Origin: Halobaculum rubrum
Lineage (GTDB): Archaea > Halobacteriota > Halobacteria > Halobacteriales > Haloferacaceae
Reading direction: 5' to 3'
Assembly (NCBI RefSeq): GCF_019880225.1
Contig: NZ_CP082284.1
Location: 2,294,001 to 2,358,000 of the forward strand
DNA length: 64,000 bases
In this document: positions 1 through 8,166 of the stretch, in pieces
How the letters are laid out: each line of letters starts with the position of its first letter
Numbering within the stretch: position 1 is the first letter of the stretch
Made by a program: the position numbers and the translations under genes
The notes under the pieces: model-generated
Databases searched by the model: none
Told to the model about the DNA's origin: nothing
What the model saw: the letters and a program-made list of their open reading frames with translations, nothing else

Positions 1-476
1 ACGAGATCGTGTACAGGCCGCACGAGGAGATGGCCCGCTACAACGCGTTCTACAACGTCGAGTACGAGGGCGAGGTGATCGCGCCGCCGGCCGCGCGGCG
101 CGAGGGCGTGCCGCTGAACGAGGTGTGGGTGAGCGAGCTGTACCGCCCCTACGAGCGGTACCTCCTCCACCACGAGCTGAGCGAGATCCGGTTCCGCGCC
201 GAGGGGTACGGCGTCGAGGAGGCGCACGAGCTGGCGTTGGAGGCGGACACGGTGTTCGAGGGCGACCCGAAGTGGGAGGAGCTGTGGACCGAAGTGAACG
301 TCGTCCCGCCCGAGCGCGTCACGGCGCTGGAGGGATTCGGACCGACGCTGTTCGAGCGGATCCAGCGGAACCGGCCGTACTGCGACATGGACGAACTCGG
401 CGAGGTACCAGGGATCGGACCGGAGCGACACGGCCGTCTCCGGGGGGCGTTCTGGTGTCTCGACTGCGATCTGTAG
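1..476 (+). CDS. Helix-hairpin-helix protein, 5' truncated by window edge
   Basis: The frame is open from base 3, so the true start is probably outside the window; a GTG at 9 is the first in-frame start but has no visible promoter. The last 50 residues form a helix-hairpin-helix-like unit with two short glycine turns (LEGFGPTLFERIQ and VPGIGPERHGRL), a fold that usually contacts DNA backbone non-specifically. The protein ends in a Cys-containing tail (FWCLDCDL). The N-terminal part is rich in Glu, Tyr and Arg and was not recognised. A DNA-associated role is inferred from the HhH only. It runs in the same direction as thyA, 67 bases away. Confidence 0.6.
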   Translation, partial: EIVYRPHEEMARYNAFYNVEYEGEVIAPPAARREGVPLNEVWVSELYRPYERYLLHHELSEIRFRAEGYGVEEAHELALEADTVFEGDPKWEELWTEVNVVPPERVTALEGFGPTLFERIQRNRPYCDMDELGEVPGIGPERHGRLRGAFWCLDCDL

Positions 477-507
477 CGGTCCGCGTCCGCCGTCGGTCGC
501 CACCTTC

Positions 508-520
508 GGTACGTTTACGG
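508..520 (+). promoter_or_regulatory. TATA-like box for thyA
   Basis: The segment GGTACGTTTACGG is centred about 29 bases before the thyA ATG. That is the usual distance from a haloarchaeal TATA element to a leaderless start. It is a single weak match read by eye. Confidence 0.4.
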
Positions 521-543
521 CGACCCGGCCGCCCCTCTCGCGT

Positions 544-1545
544 ATGCAGCAGTACCTCTCGACCGTGGAGGACGTACTCCGGGACGGCGCCTACAAGCCG
601 AACCGGACCGGCGTCGACACGCTCTCCTCGTTCTCGGCGCACTACGAGGCCGACCTCGCGGACGGCTTCCCCCTGCTCACGACGAAGGACCTGTCTGGCT
701 TCCGCTGGAACTCGCTGATCCACGAACTTCTCTGGTATCTTTCGGGCGAGGAGCACGTCCGCGACCTTCGCGAGAAGACCGGCATCTGGGACGCGTGGGC
801 AGACGATGAGGGGCGCCTCGACACCGCCTACGGTCGCTTCTGGCGTCGCTACCCCGTTCCGGAAGAGGGGCTGGAGGGCGAAACGTGGCCCGACGAGACC
901 CACCGGTGGATGAACGACGACGAGCGCACCTTCGACCAGCTCGCGTACGTCCTCGACACCCTCCGCGAGAACCCGAACTCCCGGCGGATCGTCGTGAACG
1001 CGTGGCACCCCGCGAACGCGACCGTCTCGACGCTCCCGCCGTGTCACTACACCTTCGTGTTCAACGTCCAGGGCGACCGCCTGAACCTCCATCTCACCCA
1101 GCGCTCGGGCGACCTGGCGCTCGGCATCCCGTTCAACATCGCCGCCTACTCGATCCTCCTCACGGCCGTCGCTCGGCGCACCGGCTTCGAGCCCGGAACG
1201 TTCGCCCACAGCGTCGTCGACGCGCACGTCTACTGCGGGACTGAGGACCGCGGCGACTGGTACGGGCGGAACCGCGAGGAACTCGCCGGGCGCGTCGCCG
1301 CCGCGGAGTCGAGCGAGGCGTATCGGGAACTGGCCGACTGGGTCGAGGGGACCGCGCCGGCGGAGGCCGACGGCGACGAGAAGAAGGACCACGTGCCGGG
1401 GCTGCTGCGGCAGTTGGGCCGCGAGCCGCGCGAGAAGCCGACGCTGCGCGTCGCCGACAAGCCCCTCGACGACCTGACGTTCGACGACATCGAGCTGCTC
1501 GACTACGACCCCGCGCCGGGCATCGAGTTCGCGGTCGCCGAGTGA
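544..1545 (+). CDS. thyA: Thymidylate synthase ThyA
   Basis: Converts dUMP and methylene-tetrahydrofolate to dTMP and dihydrofolate in the cytosol. The 333-residue protein has the classical ThyA signature: the folate/dUMP region near the N-terminus (YKPNRTGVDTLSSF), the active-site Cys167 in LPPCHYTF, the dUMP-binding QRSGDLALGIPFN stretch (186-198) and the late HVYCG segment. An acidic insert near residues 270-285 is a halophilic feature. The ATG at 544 sits 29 bases after a TATA-like element, so it is probably leaderless. The next gene overlaps its stop by one base (TGATG), forming the thyA-dihydrofolate reductase pair also known from Haloferax, where the reductase recycles the dihydrofolate made here. 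Confidence 0.97.
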   Translation: MQQYLSTVEDVLRDGAYKPNRTGVDTLSSFSAHYEADLADGFPLLTTKDLSGFRWNSLIHELLWYLSGEEHVRDLREKTGIWDAWADDEGRLDTAYGRFWRRYPVPEEGLEGETWPDETHRWMNDDERTFDQLAYVLDTLRENPNSRRIVVNAWHPANATVSTLPPCHYTFVFNVQGDRLNLHLTQRSGDLALGIPFNIAAYSILLTAVARRTGFEPGTFAHSVVDAHVYCGTEDRGDWYGRNREELAGRVAAAESSEAYRELADWVEGTAPAEADGDEKKDHVPGLLRQLGREPREKPTLRVADKPLDDLTFDDIELLDYDPAPGIEFAVAE

Positions 1546-2111
1546 TGGACGACGACGACAGATCCCCGCCGAGCGATGGCGATACTGACGGCGACGGCGA
1601 CGAGGACGCCGACGTTCGCGTCTCACTCATCGCCGCCGTCGCAGCCAACGGCGTCATCGGTGCCGACGGCGGGATGCCGTGGCACTTCCCGACCGACATG
1701 CGTCACTTCAAGGAGACCACGACCGGCCACCCGGTGATCATGGGACGCCGGACGTACGAGTCGATCGCGAGCGACGTCGGGGGGCCGCTCCCGGACCGAA
1801 CGAACGTCGTCCTCTCGCGGTCGAGCCCGGACCTCTCGGACGACGTGATCGTCGCCGACTCCGTCGAGGAGGCGCTCGCGGCCGCCCGCGGCGACGCCGC
1901 CGAGCGGGGCGTCGACAGGGTCTACGTCGCCGGCGGCGGCGACGTCTACGAGCAGTTCCTCCCGCTCGCCGACGAGCTGGTGTTGACGGAAGTTCACGAG
2001 TCGTACGAGGGCGACACCACGTTTCCCGAGTTCGACCCCGACGAGTGGCGGGAACTCGAGCGCGACGAGCGCGACGGCTTCGACTTCGTCGTCTACGAGC
2101 GCGCTCGATAG
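1545..2111 (+). CDS. folA: Dihydrofolate reductase
   Basis: Reduces dihydrofolate to tetrahydrofolate with NADPH. The 188-residue product carries the DHFR N-terminal signature (SLIAAVAANGVIG, then DGGMPWHFPTDM with the Trp and Asp of the folate pocket), the NADP-binding VIMGRRTYES block, and the C-terminal VYVAGGGDVYEQFLPLADEL and VLTEVH strands. The first ~27 residues are an Asp-rich extension before the fold, typical of halophilic proteins. ATG 1545 shares one base with the thyA stop; a GTG three bases earlier is possible but less likely. Translational coupling with thyA is expected. Haloarchaeal homologues are called hdrA or hdrB; which subgroup this belongs to was not resolved. Confidence 0.95.
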   Translation: MDDDDRSPPSDGDTDGDGDEDADVRVSLIAAVAANGVIGADGGMPWHFPTDMRHFKETTTGHPVIMGRRTYESIASDVGGPLPDRTNVVLSRSSPDLSDDVIVADSVEEALAAARGDAAERGVDRVYVAGGGDVYEQFLPLADELVLTEVHESYEGDTTFPEFDPDEWRELERDERDGFDFVVYERAR

Positions 2112-2188
2112 GCCGGTTCGCGCTCGCCCCGCCCGATTCCCCCGGTCGCTCCAGAACGCCTTTCGACGTGCCCCCCGACGTGTCGAGT

Positions 2189-3199
2189 ATGTCCACCCGC
2201 GGTCTCGCCGCGCTCGCGTGTTGCCTCCTGCTCGTGGTCGCGGGCTGTGCCGCCGAGCCGGCCGGCCCGTCGACGGCCGGGAGCGCCGACGCGACGGAGA
2301 CGGTGCCTCCCGGATCGGGCGGAACGCCGGTCACCGCCTCGCCTCCGGCGAACGGCCCTCGCGTCACGGTCGTCGAGATCGTCGACGGCGACACGTTCCG
2401 GTTCGAGTACGAGAACGGCACGACGGACACCGCACGCCTCCTCGGTGTCGACACGCCAGAGGTGTACGGCGAGAACTCCCCGGACGAGTTCGAGGGCGTC
2501 CCGGACACGGACGCCGGCCGGTCGTGTCTGCGCGAGTACGGCGACCGCGCCAGCGCCTACGCGAGGAACCGACTCCTCGGCGAGGAGGTGACGCTCGCGT
2601 TCGACTCGAACGAACCACGCCGCGGGTACTACGATCGGCTGCTCGTGTACGTCCACCACGACGGCGGCTCGTTCAACTACGCGCTGATCGACCGGGGCCT
2701 CGCCCGCGTGTACGACTCCTCGTTCGAGCGCGGCGACACGTTCTACGCCGCGGAGGAGCGCGCGATGGCGGGGAGTCGCGGACTGTGGTCCTGTCGGAAC
2801 GGCACGCCCGGTCCAGCCGGCGACGACGAGACGACCGCCACCGCGACGGTGACCGCAACGCAGACCGGCGACGGCGTCGTCGTCTCGCGGATCCACGCCG
2901 ACGCCGAGGGCGCCGACGGCGAGAACCTCAACGACGAGTACGTCGTCCTCACGAACCGCGGGGACGAGGCGGTCGACCTCACGGGATGGACGCTGTCGGA
3001 CGAGGCGGGCTTCACCTACGAATTCCCCGCCGGCGTAACGCTGGCGGCGGGCGCGTCGCTGACGCTCCACGTCGGCAGCGGCGAGGACACCGAGACCGAC
3101 CTGTACTGGGGTCGGGGTCGACCGACGCTGAACAACGACGGCGAGACGGTGATCCTGCGCGACGCGAGCGGGACCGTCGTCGCGGAGCGGTCGACCTGA
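2189..3199 (+). CDS. Secreted lipoprotein: thermonuclease domain plus lamin-tail domain
   Basis: The 336-residue protein starts with a lipoprotein signal peptide (hydrophobic stretch and lipobox VAGC, Cys20), so it is likely anchored outside the membrane. A Thr/Pro-rich spacer leads into a staphylococcal-nuclease-like domain (about 57-205). This has the VEIVDGDTF strand, RLLGVDTPEV with the first catalytic Arg and acidic residues, and GYYDRLLVYV with the second Arg. Residues ~225-336 match a lamin-tail (LTD) beta-sandwich (NDEYVVLTNRGDEAVDLTGW, then LNNDGETVILRD), a domain often joined to secreted nucleases and thought to help DNA or surface binding. The probable role is extracellular DNA or RNA degradation for nutrients. 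ATG 2189 was chosen because it immediately precedes the signal peptide. Confidence 0.88.
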   Translation: MSTRGLAALACCLLLVVAGCAAEPAGPSTAGSADATETVPPGSGGTPVTASPPANGPRVTVVEIVDGDTFRFEYENGTTDTARLLGVDTPEVYGENSPDEFEGVPDTDAGRSCLREYGDRASAYARNRLLGEEVTLAFDSNEPRRGYYDRLLVYVHHDGGSFNYALIDRGLARVYDSSFERGDTFYAAEERAMAGSRGLWSCRNGTPGPAGDDETTATATVTATQTGDGVVVSRIHADAEGADGENLNDEYVVLTNRGDEAVDLTGWTLSDEAGFTYEFPAGVTLAAGASLTLHVGSGEDTETDLYWGRGRPTLNNDGETVILRDASGTVVAERST

Positions 3200-3250
3200 G
3201 GCTCCCGCCGCCGCCGACACAGCTATCCGTCGTACGCGGATCGTTCACTC

Positions 3251-3637
3251 GTGCCACACCTTCGATTCGATCTCTCCGTCGCCGTCACCGACGCCGAGCG
3301 CGCGTCGTTCGCCGACTGGGTCGCCGAGACGTACGCCGAGGTCATGGACACCGGAACCGACCACGTGGGCGTGTCGGTCGTCGAGAGCGACCCGCAGTTG
3401 GGCGGCGCAGATCCCGAGGATCCGGTCGCGCTCGTGAACGCGGACGTCCGTGTCGGGCGGACCGTCGAGCAGCGCCACGCGCTCGCCCGCCGCCTGACCG
3501 CCGAACTCGGCGATCGATTCGGCGTCCCCGAACGAACGGTGTACGTCGTCGTCACGGAACACGAGGGGACGGACTTCGTCCTCGGCGGCGACCCGCTGGA
3601 CGACTGGGGCGCCGCCGAGCGCGACGACGGAGACTGA
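3251..3637 (+). CDS. Tautomerase-superfamily protein
   Basis: A 128-residue protein beginning M-P-H-L, so Pro2 would become the N-terminal catalytic proline after Met removal, the hallmark of the 4-oxalocrotonate tautomerase/MIF superfamily. The length and two-strand layout resemble the 5-carboxymethyl-2-hydroxymuconate isomerase type. The start is GTG; no in-frame ATG precedes the Pro. The gene stands alone, 51 bases after the thermonuclease gene and converging on a methyltransferase. The substrate cannot be inferred from context. Confidence 0.7.
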   Translation: MPHLRFDLSVAVTDAERASFADWVAETYAEVMDTGTDHVGVSVVESDPQLGGADPEDPVALVNADVRVGRTVEQRHALARRLTAELGDRFGVPERTVYVVVTEHEGTDFVLGGDPLDDWGAAERDDGD

Positions 3638-3651
3638 GCGATCCCGAAGAG

Positions 3652-4407
3652 TCAGCCCTTCCGCAACACCGCCTCGTAGTGGTGGTCGTTCGTGTACCGC
3701 ACCGTGGCGACCGACCACTCCGAGCCGACGCACGCCTCCCGGAGTACGTCGGGCGCGAACGGCCGGAACAGCAGGGTGTCGCCCACGTCCCCCTCGTACT
3801 CGAAGTGCATCACGCGGTAGCCCATGCCCGGCGTGGGGTCGGGTCGCCACCCGAGGAGGTCGCGGACGCCGTCGGCGTCGGGGTCGTAGTTGTCGAGGAC
3901 GGCGACGGCGTCGTCGGTCGTCACGACCGCCATATCCGCCAGAAACTCGCGGAGGCGGTGTGGCGGCCGGGCCAGTCCGAGTTGGGTTCCGTGGGCGTAG
4001 ACGGCCCGGAAGCGGTCCCGGTCGAACTGCTCGCGCAGCGCGAACATGTCGCCTCGAACCGCCGAGTCGACGCCGCGCTCGCGCATCGTCGCGACGAGGT
4101 TCGCGGACGACTCCAGCCCCACCACCTCCCCCTCGTAGCGTTCCTGAAACCGGAGTACGTCGCGTCCGGCCCCCGCACCCAGATCGAGCAGCGGCGTCGC
4201 CAGCCCGTCGGAACCGAGCGTCTCGTACACCGACGCGTCGCGCTCGGCGAAGTAGAACCGCTCGATGGGGTGATCGAGGCGCTCGTTCCCGTCCACACAC
4301 CACAGCGGCTCCGTCCGCTCGTCGCGTGCGAACTCGCGGATCGCGCGGCCGAACGGGTCCGTTCCGTCGGTGCGGGCGTCGTCGCCCCCGGAGTCGGCGG
4401 TCGTCAT
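3652..4407 (-). CDS. Class I SAM-dependent methyltransferase
   Basis: A 251-residue protein with the Rossmann methyltransferase motif I (TPLLDLGAGAGRDVLRF), an acidic residue at the end of strand 2 (GLESSANLV) and the motif II-like region AVRGDMFAL. This is enough to assign the SAM-binding fold but not the substrate. The start at 4407 opens a short acidic N-terminus (MTTADSGGDD); longer in-frame versions lack acidic character and are unlikely. The C-terminal part (FRPFAPDVLREACV, then WSVATVRYTNDHHYEAVLRK) is typical of small-molecule methyltransferases. It is convergent with the tautomerase gene, with 14 bases between. Confidence 0.8.
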   Translation of the reverse strand: MTTADSGGDDARTDGTDPFGRAIREFARDERTEPLWCVDGNERLDHPIERFYFAERDASVYETLGSDGLATPLLDLGAGAGRDVLRFQERYEGEVVGLESSANLVATMRERGVDSAVRGDMFALREQFDRDRFRAVYAHGTQLGLARPPHRLREFLADMAVVTTDDAVAVLDNYDPDADGVRDLLGWRPDPTPGMGYRVMHFEYEGDVGDTLLFRPFAPDVLREACVGSEWSVATVRYTNDHHYEAVLRKG

Positions 4408-4564
4408 ACCGGCCCCGACGGGAGCGGTCAGGAAAACGATGTGTGATATCGGGTACCGCGACACATAGCGGGTGGCCGACCCTCCCACCGGTTCGGGGAG
4501 CGAAGAAACCGGCAAGGATGGCAGCTACCACACCGACTACCGACGCGGCCGGCAGTCGGGTGGT

Positions 4565-4954
4565 ATGTCCCAACTGCTCCCCGACGAGGCCGCGGATCGA
4601 CTCGTCTCGACGTGCCGGACGACCGTCGGCGACAACGCCCGCTCGGTGACGTACTTCTCGCGGACTGACCACGAGCAGCTGTATCTGCGCGACGACCTGG
4701 AGCAGGACGCCGACCTGATGGCGTTCATCGGCACCGAGCGGCAGGACTTCGCGATGGCCAGCGACGGCTACTCAGGCACGGAGCTGGGCGGGTACCGCTA
4801 CACCCTACGTGTGTTCGAGAACGGCTACGCCGTCCGCATCGACGGTCGCGACAAGGGCGTGCTCGTCACCAGTGACGGGATGGAGCTGCGTGACTTCAAC
4901 CACCTCGCCAACGCCGTCTCCTCGACGCTAGAGGAGTGGGAGGGCGAGGACTGA
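4565..4954 (+). CDS. Conserved haloarchaeal protein of unknown function
   Basis: A 129-residue acidic soluble protein with no signal peptide or membrane segment. It reads as a single alpha/beta domain with YFSRTDHEQLYLRDDLEQ near residues 30-47 and a later strand pattern (YRYTLRVFENGYAVRIDG). It resembles small single-domain proteins common in haloarchaea, but no function is known to me. The start at 4565 gives the ordinary MSQLLPDEAAD N-terminus; an upstream in-frame extension has non-protein-like composition. It converges on the large helicase gene with 39 bases between. Confidence 0.7.
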   Translation: MSQLLPDEAADRLVSTCRTTVGDNARSVTYFSRTDHEQLYLRDDLEQDADLMAFIGTERQDFAMASDGYSGTELGGYRYTLRVFENGYAVRIDGRDKGVLVTSDGMELRDFNHLANAVSSTLEEWEGED

Positions 4955-4993
4955 CGACGGCGCCGGCGAACCCGGAGAGTCGGCCCGCCACGG

Positions 4994-7831
4994 TCACTCC
5001 CAGAAGCTCTTCGTCCGCGCGTACTGCCGCTCCTGTTGCAGGATGTCTCGGTAGAAGTCGTCCTCGTCCTCCCGAAGCTTCCCGATGATCCGCGCGGCGT
5101 TGTGCGGCCCCACCCCGCGGGCCGCCAGCGCGATCACCGCCTGCTTCCCGTGCGCCTGCACGAGATTGGCCGAGCGGTTCGCCTTCCGGGTGAGCTGCCT
5201 CTGCTCCTCGTCCTTCTCGCTCGCCTGGACGGCCTGGACGACCTCGTCGGCCCACGGGTTCAGCGCCGCGATGCGGGTGGATCCGCACTCGGGACACTCC
5301 GGGCTGTCGCGGACGCGGCGCACCTTCGTCCGCTGGGTCCACTCGCCGCAGTGGACACAGAGCTGGATCACGTGGTCGTCCATAATTCGATCCCGGATCG
5401 TCTCGATCACGGAGGCGTCGGCGTTCTCGGGGACGAGGAACTCCCGGCCCGAGGAGCGGCCGTCGGTCCCCAGCGGCGTGCGTTCGCGGGCGGCGACGAC
5501 ATCGACCTCGCCGGCGTGGATATCGGCGAGCAGCTCGGCCGTCTCCTCGACTGCGAGTTCGGTGTGGAACACCTCCCTGACGGCCTCGTCGAAGACGGGC
5601 GTGTCCTCCAGCGCCGCCATGAGTCGGTCGCCGCCGAACCGTTTGTTCCCCTGATACCGCTTCAGCGCGCCGAACTTCGCGGCGACGTGCGCGAGCGTGA
5701 ACTTGAGCGTGTCCGAATGCTTCAAGGCGAGTTCGAGGAGGGCTTCGACGTGTTCGGCGTCGGTCTCCTCCAGCACCTGGATAACCGTCCCCGGTGTCAC
5801 GCCGTTGGGCACTTCCAACTCGATGCGGTAGGGGTCCGCTTCCATCCCGACCGACGAGCCGGTCCGCTGGCCGACGAGCGCCGAGAGGAGGCGCCCGAGC
5901 GTGCGGTTCACCTCGTGGCCGAAGGCGGCGTTGACGGCGATCGACCGCCCCCTGCCCTCGACGACGATGCGCGAATCCGTCGGCATCGGGTGGCCCGCCT
6001 CGACGTGGCGGCCGACCGTCTCGAGCCCCACGCGGATCGTCTCCGCGCCGGCGGGGTACCGGCCCGCGAACTCGCGGGCGACCGCGTCGGCGTCGGCGCC
6101 GCCGGCGAACTGCGGCTCGGCGACGCCGCGCATCTCCCCGACCTCCGCGGCGACGGCGCGGGGGACCGGGATCTCCTGCCCGGTCCAGGAGGGCACCTCG
6201 CCGGCGGGGTCCTCGATGGGCGCGACGTTCACCTCCGACTCCTCCTCGTCGATGTCGTTGATCCGCCACAGCTCCCCGCCCTGAATGAACGCCTCGCCGG
6301 GCTGGGCGAAGTTGACGACGAAGCGCTCGTCGAGCGTGCCGATCTGGCGGCGCGAGGAGATGTCGTACACGTCGTACGTCTCCTCGTCGGGGATCATCGA
6401 GAGGTTCCGGTAGTAGTACTGCCAGGTGCCGCCGGAGGTCTCCAGCACGTCGCGCTCCTCGTCGATCCACAGCAGCCGGTTCCCGGACAGCTCCCGGGCG
6501 ACCTCGCGGAACGTCTCCTCGGGGAGATCGCGGAAGGGATACGCCCGCGTGATCAGATCGTACGCCTCGCGGGCGTCGACCTCGCCCATGTCCATCAGCA
6601 GGCCGACGATCTGGTTGGCGAGCGTGTCGAGGCTGCCGTGGTGGATGCCCGACTCCTCCACGTCGCCCTCGACGGCCCGCCGGGCGATCGCCAGCGCCTC
6701 CATCGTGTCGTCGGGGCTGTCGGTGACGACGGTGCCGCGGCTCACCTCGTCGCGGCGGTGACCCGCGCGGCCGACCCGCTGGAGCAGGCGCGCGACCTCG
6801 CGCGGGGAGTTGTACTGTACGACGTGATCCACCCTCCCCACGTCGATCCCCAGCTCCATCGAGGAGGTACAGACGAGCCCGTCGACATCGCCGGCTTTGA
6901 ACCCGTCCTCGACTTCGATCCGGGCGTCCTTCGACAGCGACCCGTGGTGGACGCCGATCGGCTCGCCGAGCGTCTTGAACCGCGATCCCAGCGCCTCCGC
7001 GGTCTGCCGGGTGTTCACGAATATCAGGACCGACTCGTGCTCGCGGACGATGTCGCGGATCAGCCGGACGTGGCTGGCGATGTCCGGATCGGTCGCGAGC
7101 TTCCCGGCGAGGCGTTCGTCCTCCGCCGTCACCTCCGGGGAGACCACGTCGAACTCCACCTTGCTCCCCACGTCGACTTCGACGATCTCACAGCCGCGGT
7201 CGCCGGTGAGGAACTTCCCGACCTCCTCCGGGTCGCCGACCGTCGCGGAGAGACCGATGCGCTGGAAGTCGCCGGCGAGCCGGCGCACGCGCTCTAACCC
7301 GACAGTCAACTGGGCCCCGCGTTTCGAGGCCGCCAACTCGTGGACCTCGTCGACGACGACGTGGTCCACGTCCGAGAGGGCCGCACGGAGTTTCTCACCG
7401 GTCAACATCGCCTGCAGCGTCTCCGGCGTCGTCACCAGCACGTCCGGGGGGTCGTTCGCCTGCTTGCTGCGCTGGTAGTCGGTGGTGTCGCCGTGGCGCA
7501 CCTGCACGTCGAGGTCGAGGTACTCGCCCCACCACTCCAACCGCTCGCGCATGTCCCGGTTGAGCGCCCGCAGCGGCGTCACGTACAGGGCGCCGAGGCC
7601 CTCCGGACGCGTCCCCGCGAGCGCCGACAACACCGGCAACATCGCCGTCTCGGTCTTGCCGGTCCCCGTCGGTGCGATGACAAGGGCGTCCTTCCCATCC
7701 GCCAGCGGCGGGATCGCCCGCCGCTGTGGCGCCGTGGGCGTCGTAAACCCGCGCTCGGAGAGCGCCGACCGGACCTCGTCGCCAAGCGCCGCGAAGGCGT
7801 CCATCCCCGTCGCTCGCGGCGTGTCGGTCAT
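4994..7831 (-). CDS. lhr: Lhr-type DEAD/DEAH-box helicase
   Basis: A 945-residue superfamily 2 helicase. Visible motifs are the Q-like region TPTAPQRRAIPPL, Walker A APTGTGKT (53-60), motif Ia TPLRALNRD, motif II DEVH (161-164), motif III LSATVGDP, and motif VI in the second RecA domain (LLQRVGRAGHRR). The winged-helix and Lhr-specific region follows. The C-terminal third has a zinc-ribbon-like CVHCGEWTQ...CPECG (about residues 822-850), suggesting a long archaeal Lhr class. The family unwinds DNA or RNA:DNA 3'-5' and is linked to repair. The start MTDTPRATGMDAF lies 84 bases from the next gene on the same strand. Confidence 0.93.
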   Translation of the reverse strand: MTDTPRATGMDAFAALGDEVRSALSERGFTTPTAPQRRAIPPLADGKDALVIAPTGTGKTETAMLPVLSALAGTRPEGLGALYVTPLRALNRDMRERLEWWGEYLDLDVQVRHGDTTDYQRSKQANDPPDVLVTTPETLQAMLTGEKLRAALSDVDHVVVDEVHELAASKRGAQLTVGLERVRRLAGDFQRIGLSATVGDPEEVGKFLTGDRGCEIVEVDVGSKVEFDVVSPEVTAEDERLAGKLATDPDIASHVRLIRDIVREHESVLIFVNTRQTAEALGSRFKTLGEPIGVHHGSLSKDARIEVEDGFKAGDVDGLVCTSSMELGIDVGRVDHVVQYNSPREVARLLQRVGRAGHRRDEVSRGTVVTDSPDDTMEALAIARRAVEGDVEESGIHHGSLDTLANQIVGLLMDMGEVDAREAYDLITRAYPFRDLPEETFREVARELSGNRLLWIDEERDVLETSGGTWQYYYRNLSMIPDEETYDVYDISSRRQIGTLDERFVVNFAQPGEAFIQGGELWRINDIDEEESEVNVAPIEDPAGEVPSWTGQEIPVPRAVAAEVGEMRGVAEPQFAGGADADAVAREFAGRYPAGAETIRVGLETVGRHVEAGHPMPTDSRIVVEGRGRSIAVNAAFGHEVNRTLGRLLSALVGQRTGSSVGMEADPYRIELEVPNGVTPGTVIQVLEETDAEHVEALLELALKHSDTLKFTLAHVAAKFGALKRYQGNKRFGGDRLMAALEDTPVFDEAVREVFHTELAVEETAELLADIHAGEVDVVAARERTPLGTDGRSSGREFLVPENADASVIETIRDRIMDDHVIQLCVHCGEWTQRTKVRRVRDSPECPECGSTRIAALNPWADEVVQAVQASEKDEEQRQLTRKANRSANLVQAHGKQAVIALAARGVGPHNAARIIGKLREDEDDFYRDILQQERQYARTKSFWE

Positions 7832-7915
7832 CGACGAGAATAACGGCGCGAACCGGTTAAGCGTCGCGCTCCCGGCGTTCGCGAGCCGCGTCGCTACCGG
7901 GGTCGGGCCCGCCGC

Positions 7916-8065
7916 TCACTCCCGACTGACGGCGATGTTTTGGACGGTGCCGTCACACTCCGGGCACGTCCCGGGATGGCTGTCCGTTCGGGTCCGCGCG
8001 CCGCAGCCGAGACACTCGAACACGCCCTCGGACGCGCTGTACGGATCGATACCTGATGATGGCAT
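7916..8065 (-). CDS. Small rubrerythrin-like zinc-ribbon protein (49 aa)
   Basis: Reading the minus strand from ATG at 8065 gives a 49-residue protein with two Cys pairs, FECLGCGAR (about 17-25) and GTCPECDGT (about 32-40). This is a compact rubredoxin-type zinc or iron knuckle. Haloarchaea carry many such small zinc-finger proteins, often annotated rubrerythrin-like; some affect stress response or biofilm, but no role can be assigned to this one. The AT-richer stretch just upstream (CTTACATCAAACC on the minus strand) could hold its promoter. Its separate initiation and the clean CxxC pairs argue that it is real. Confidence 0.75.
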   Translation of the reverse strand: MPSSGIDPYSASEGVFECLGCGARTRTDSHPGTCPECDGTVQNIAVSRE

Positions 8066-8166
8066 ACGCTATCGAACGACACGGTTTGATGTAAGCGTTA
8101 GCTGCATATTCAACGCATCAGTTCTAGGTGTACAAGGGAGAACGGTGGACGATCGTTCGATTCTCG

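Noticed and set aside
5036-7297. Long plus-strand open frame opposite the helicase gene
   Set aside because: It is the complement of a well-supported Lhr gene. GC-rich codon bias gives long shadow frames, and the product is not recognisable as a family.
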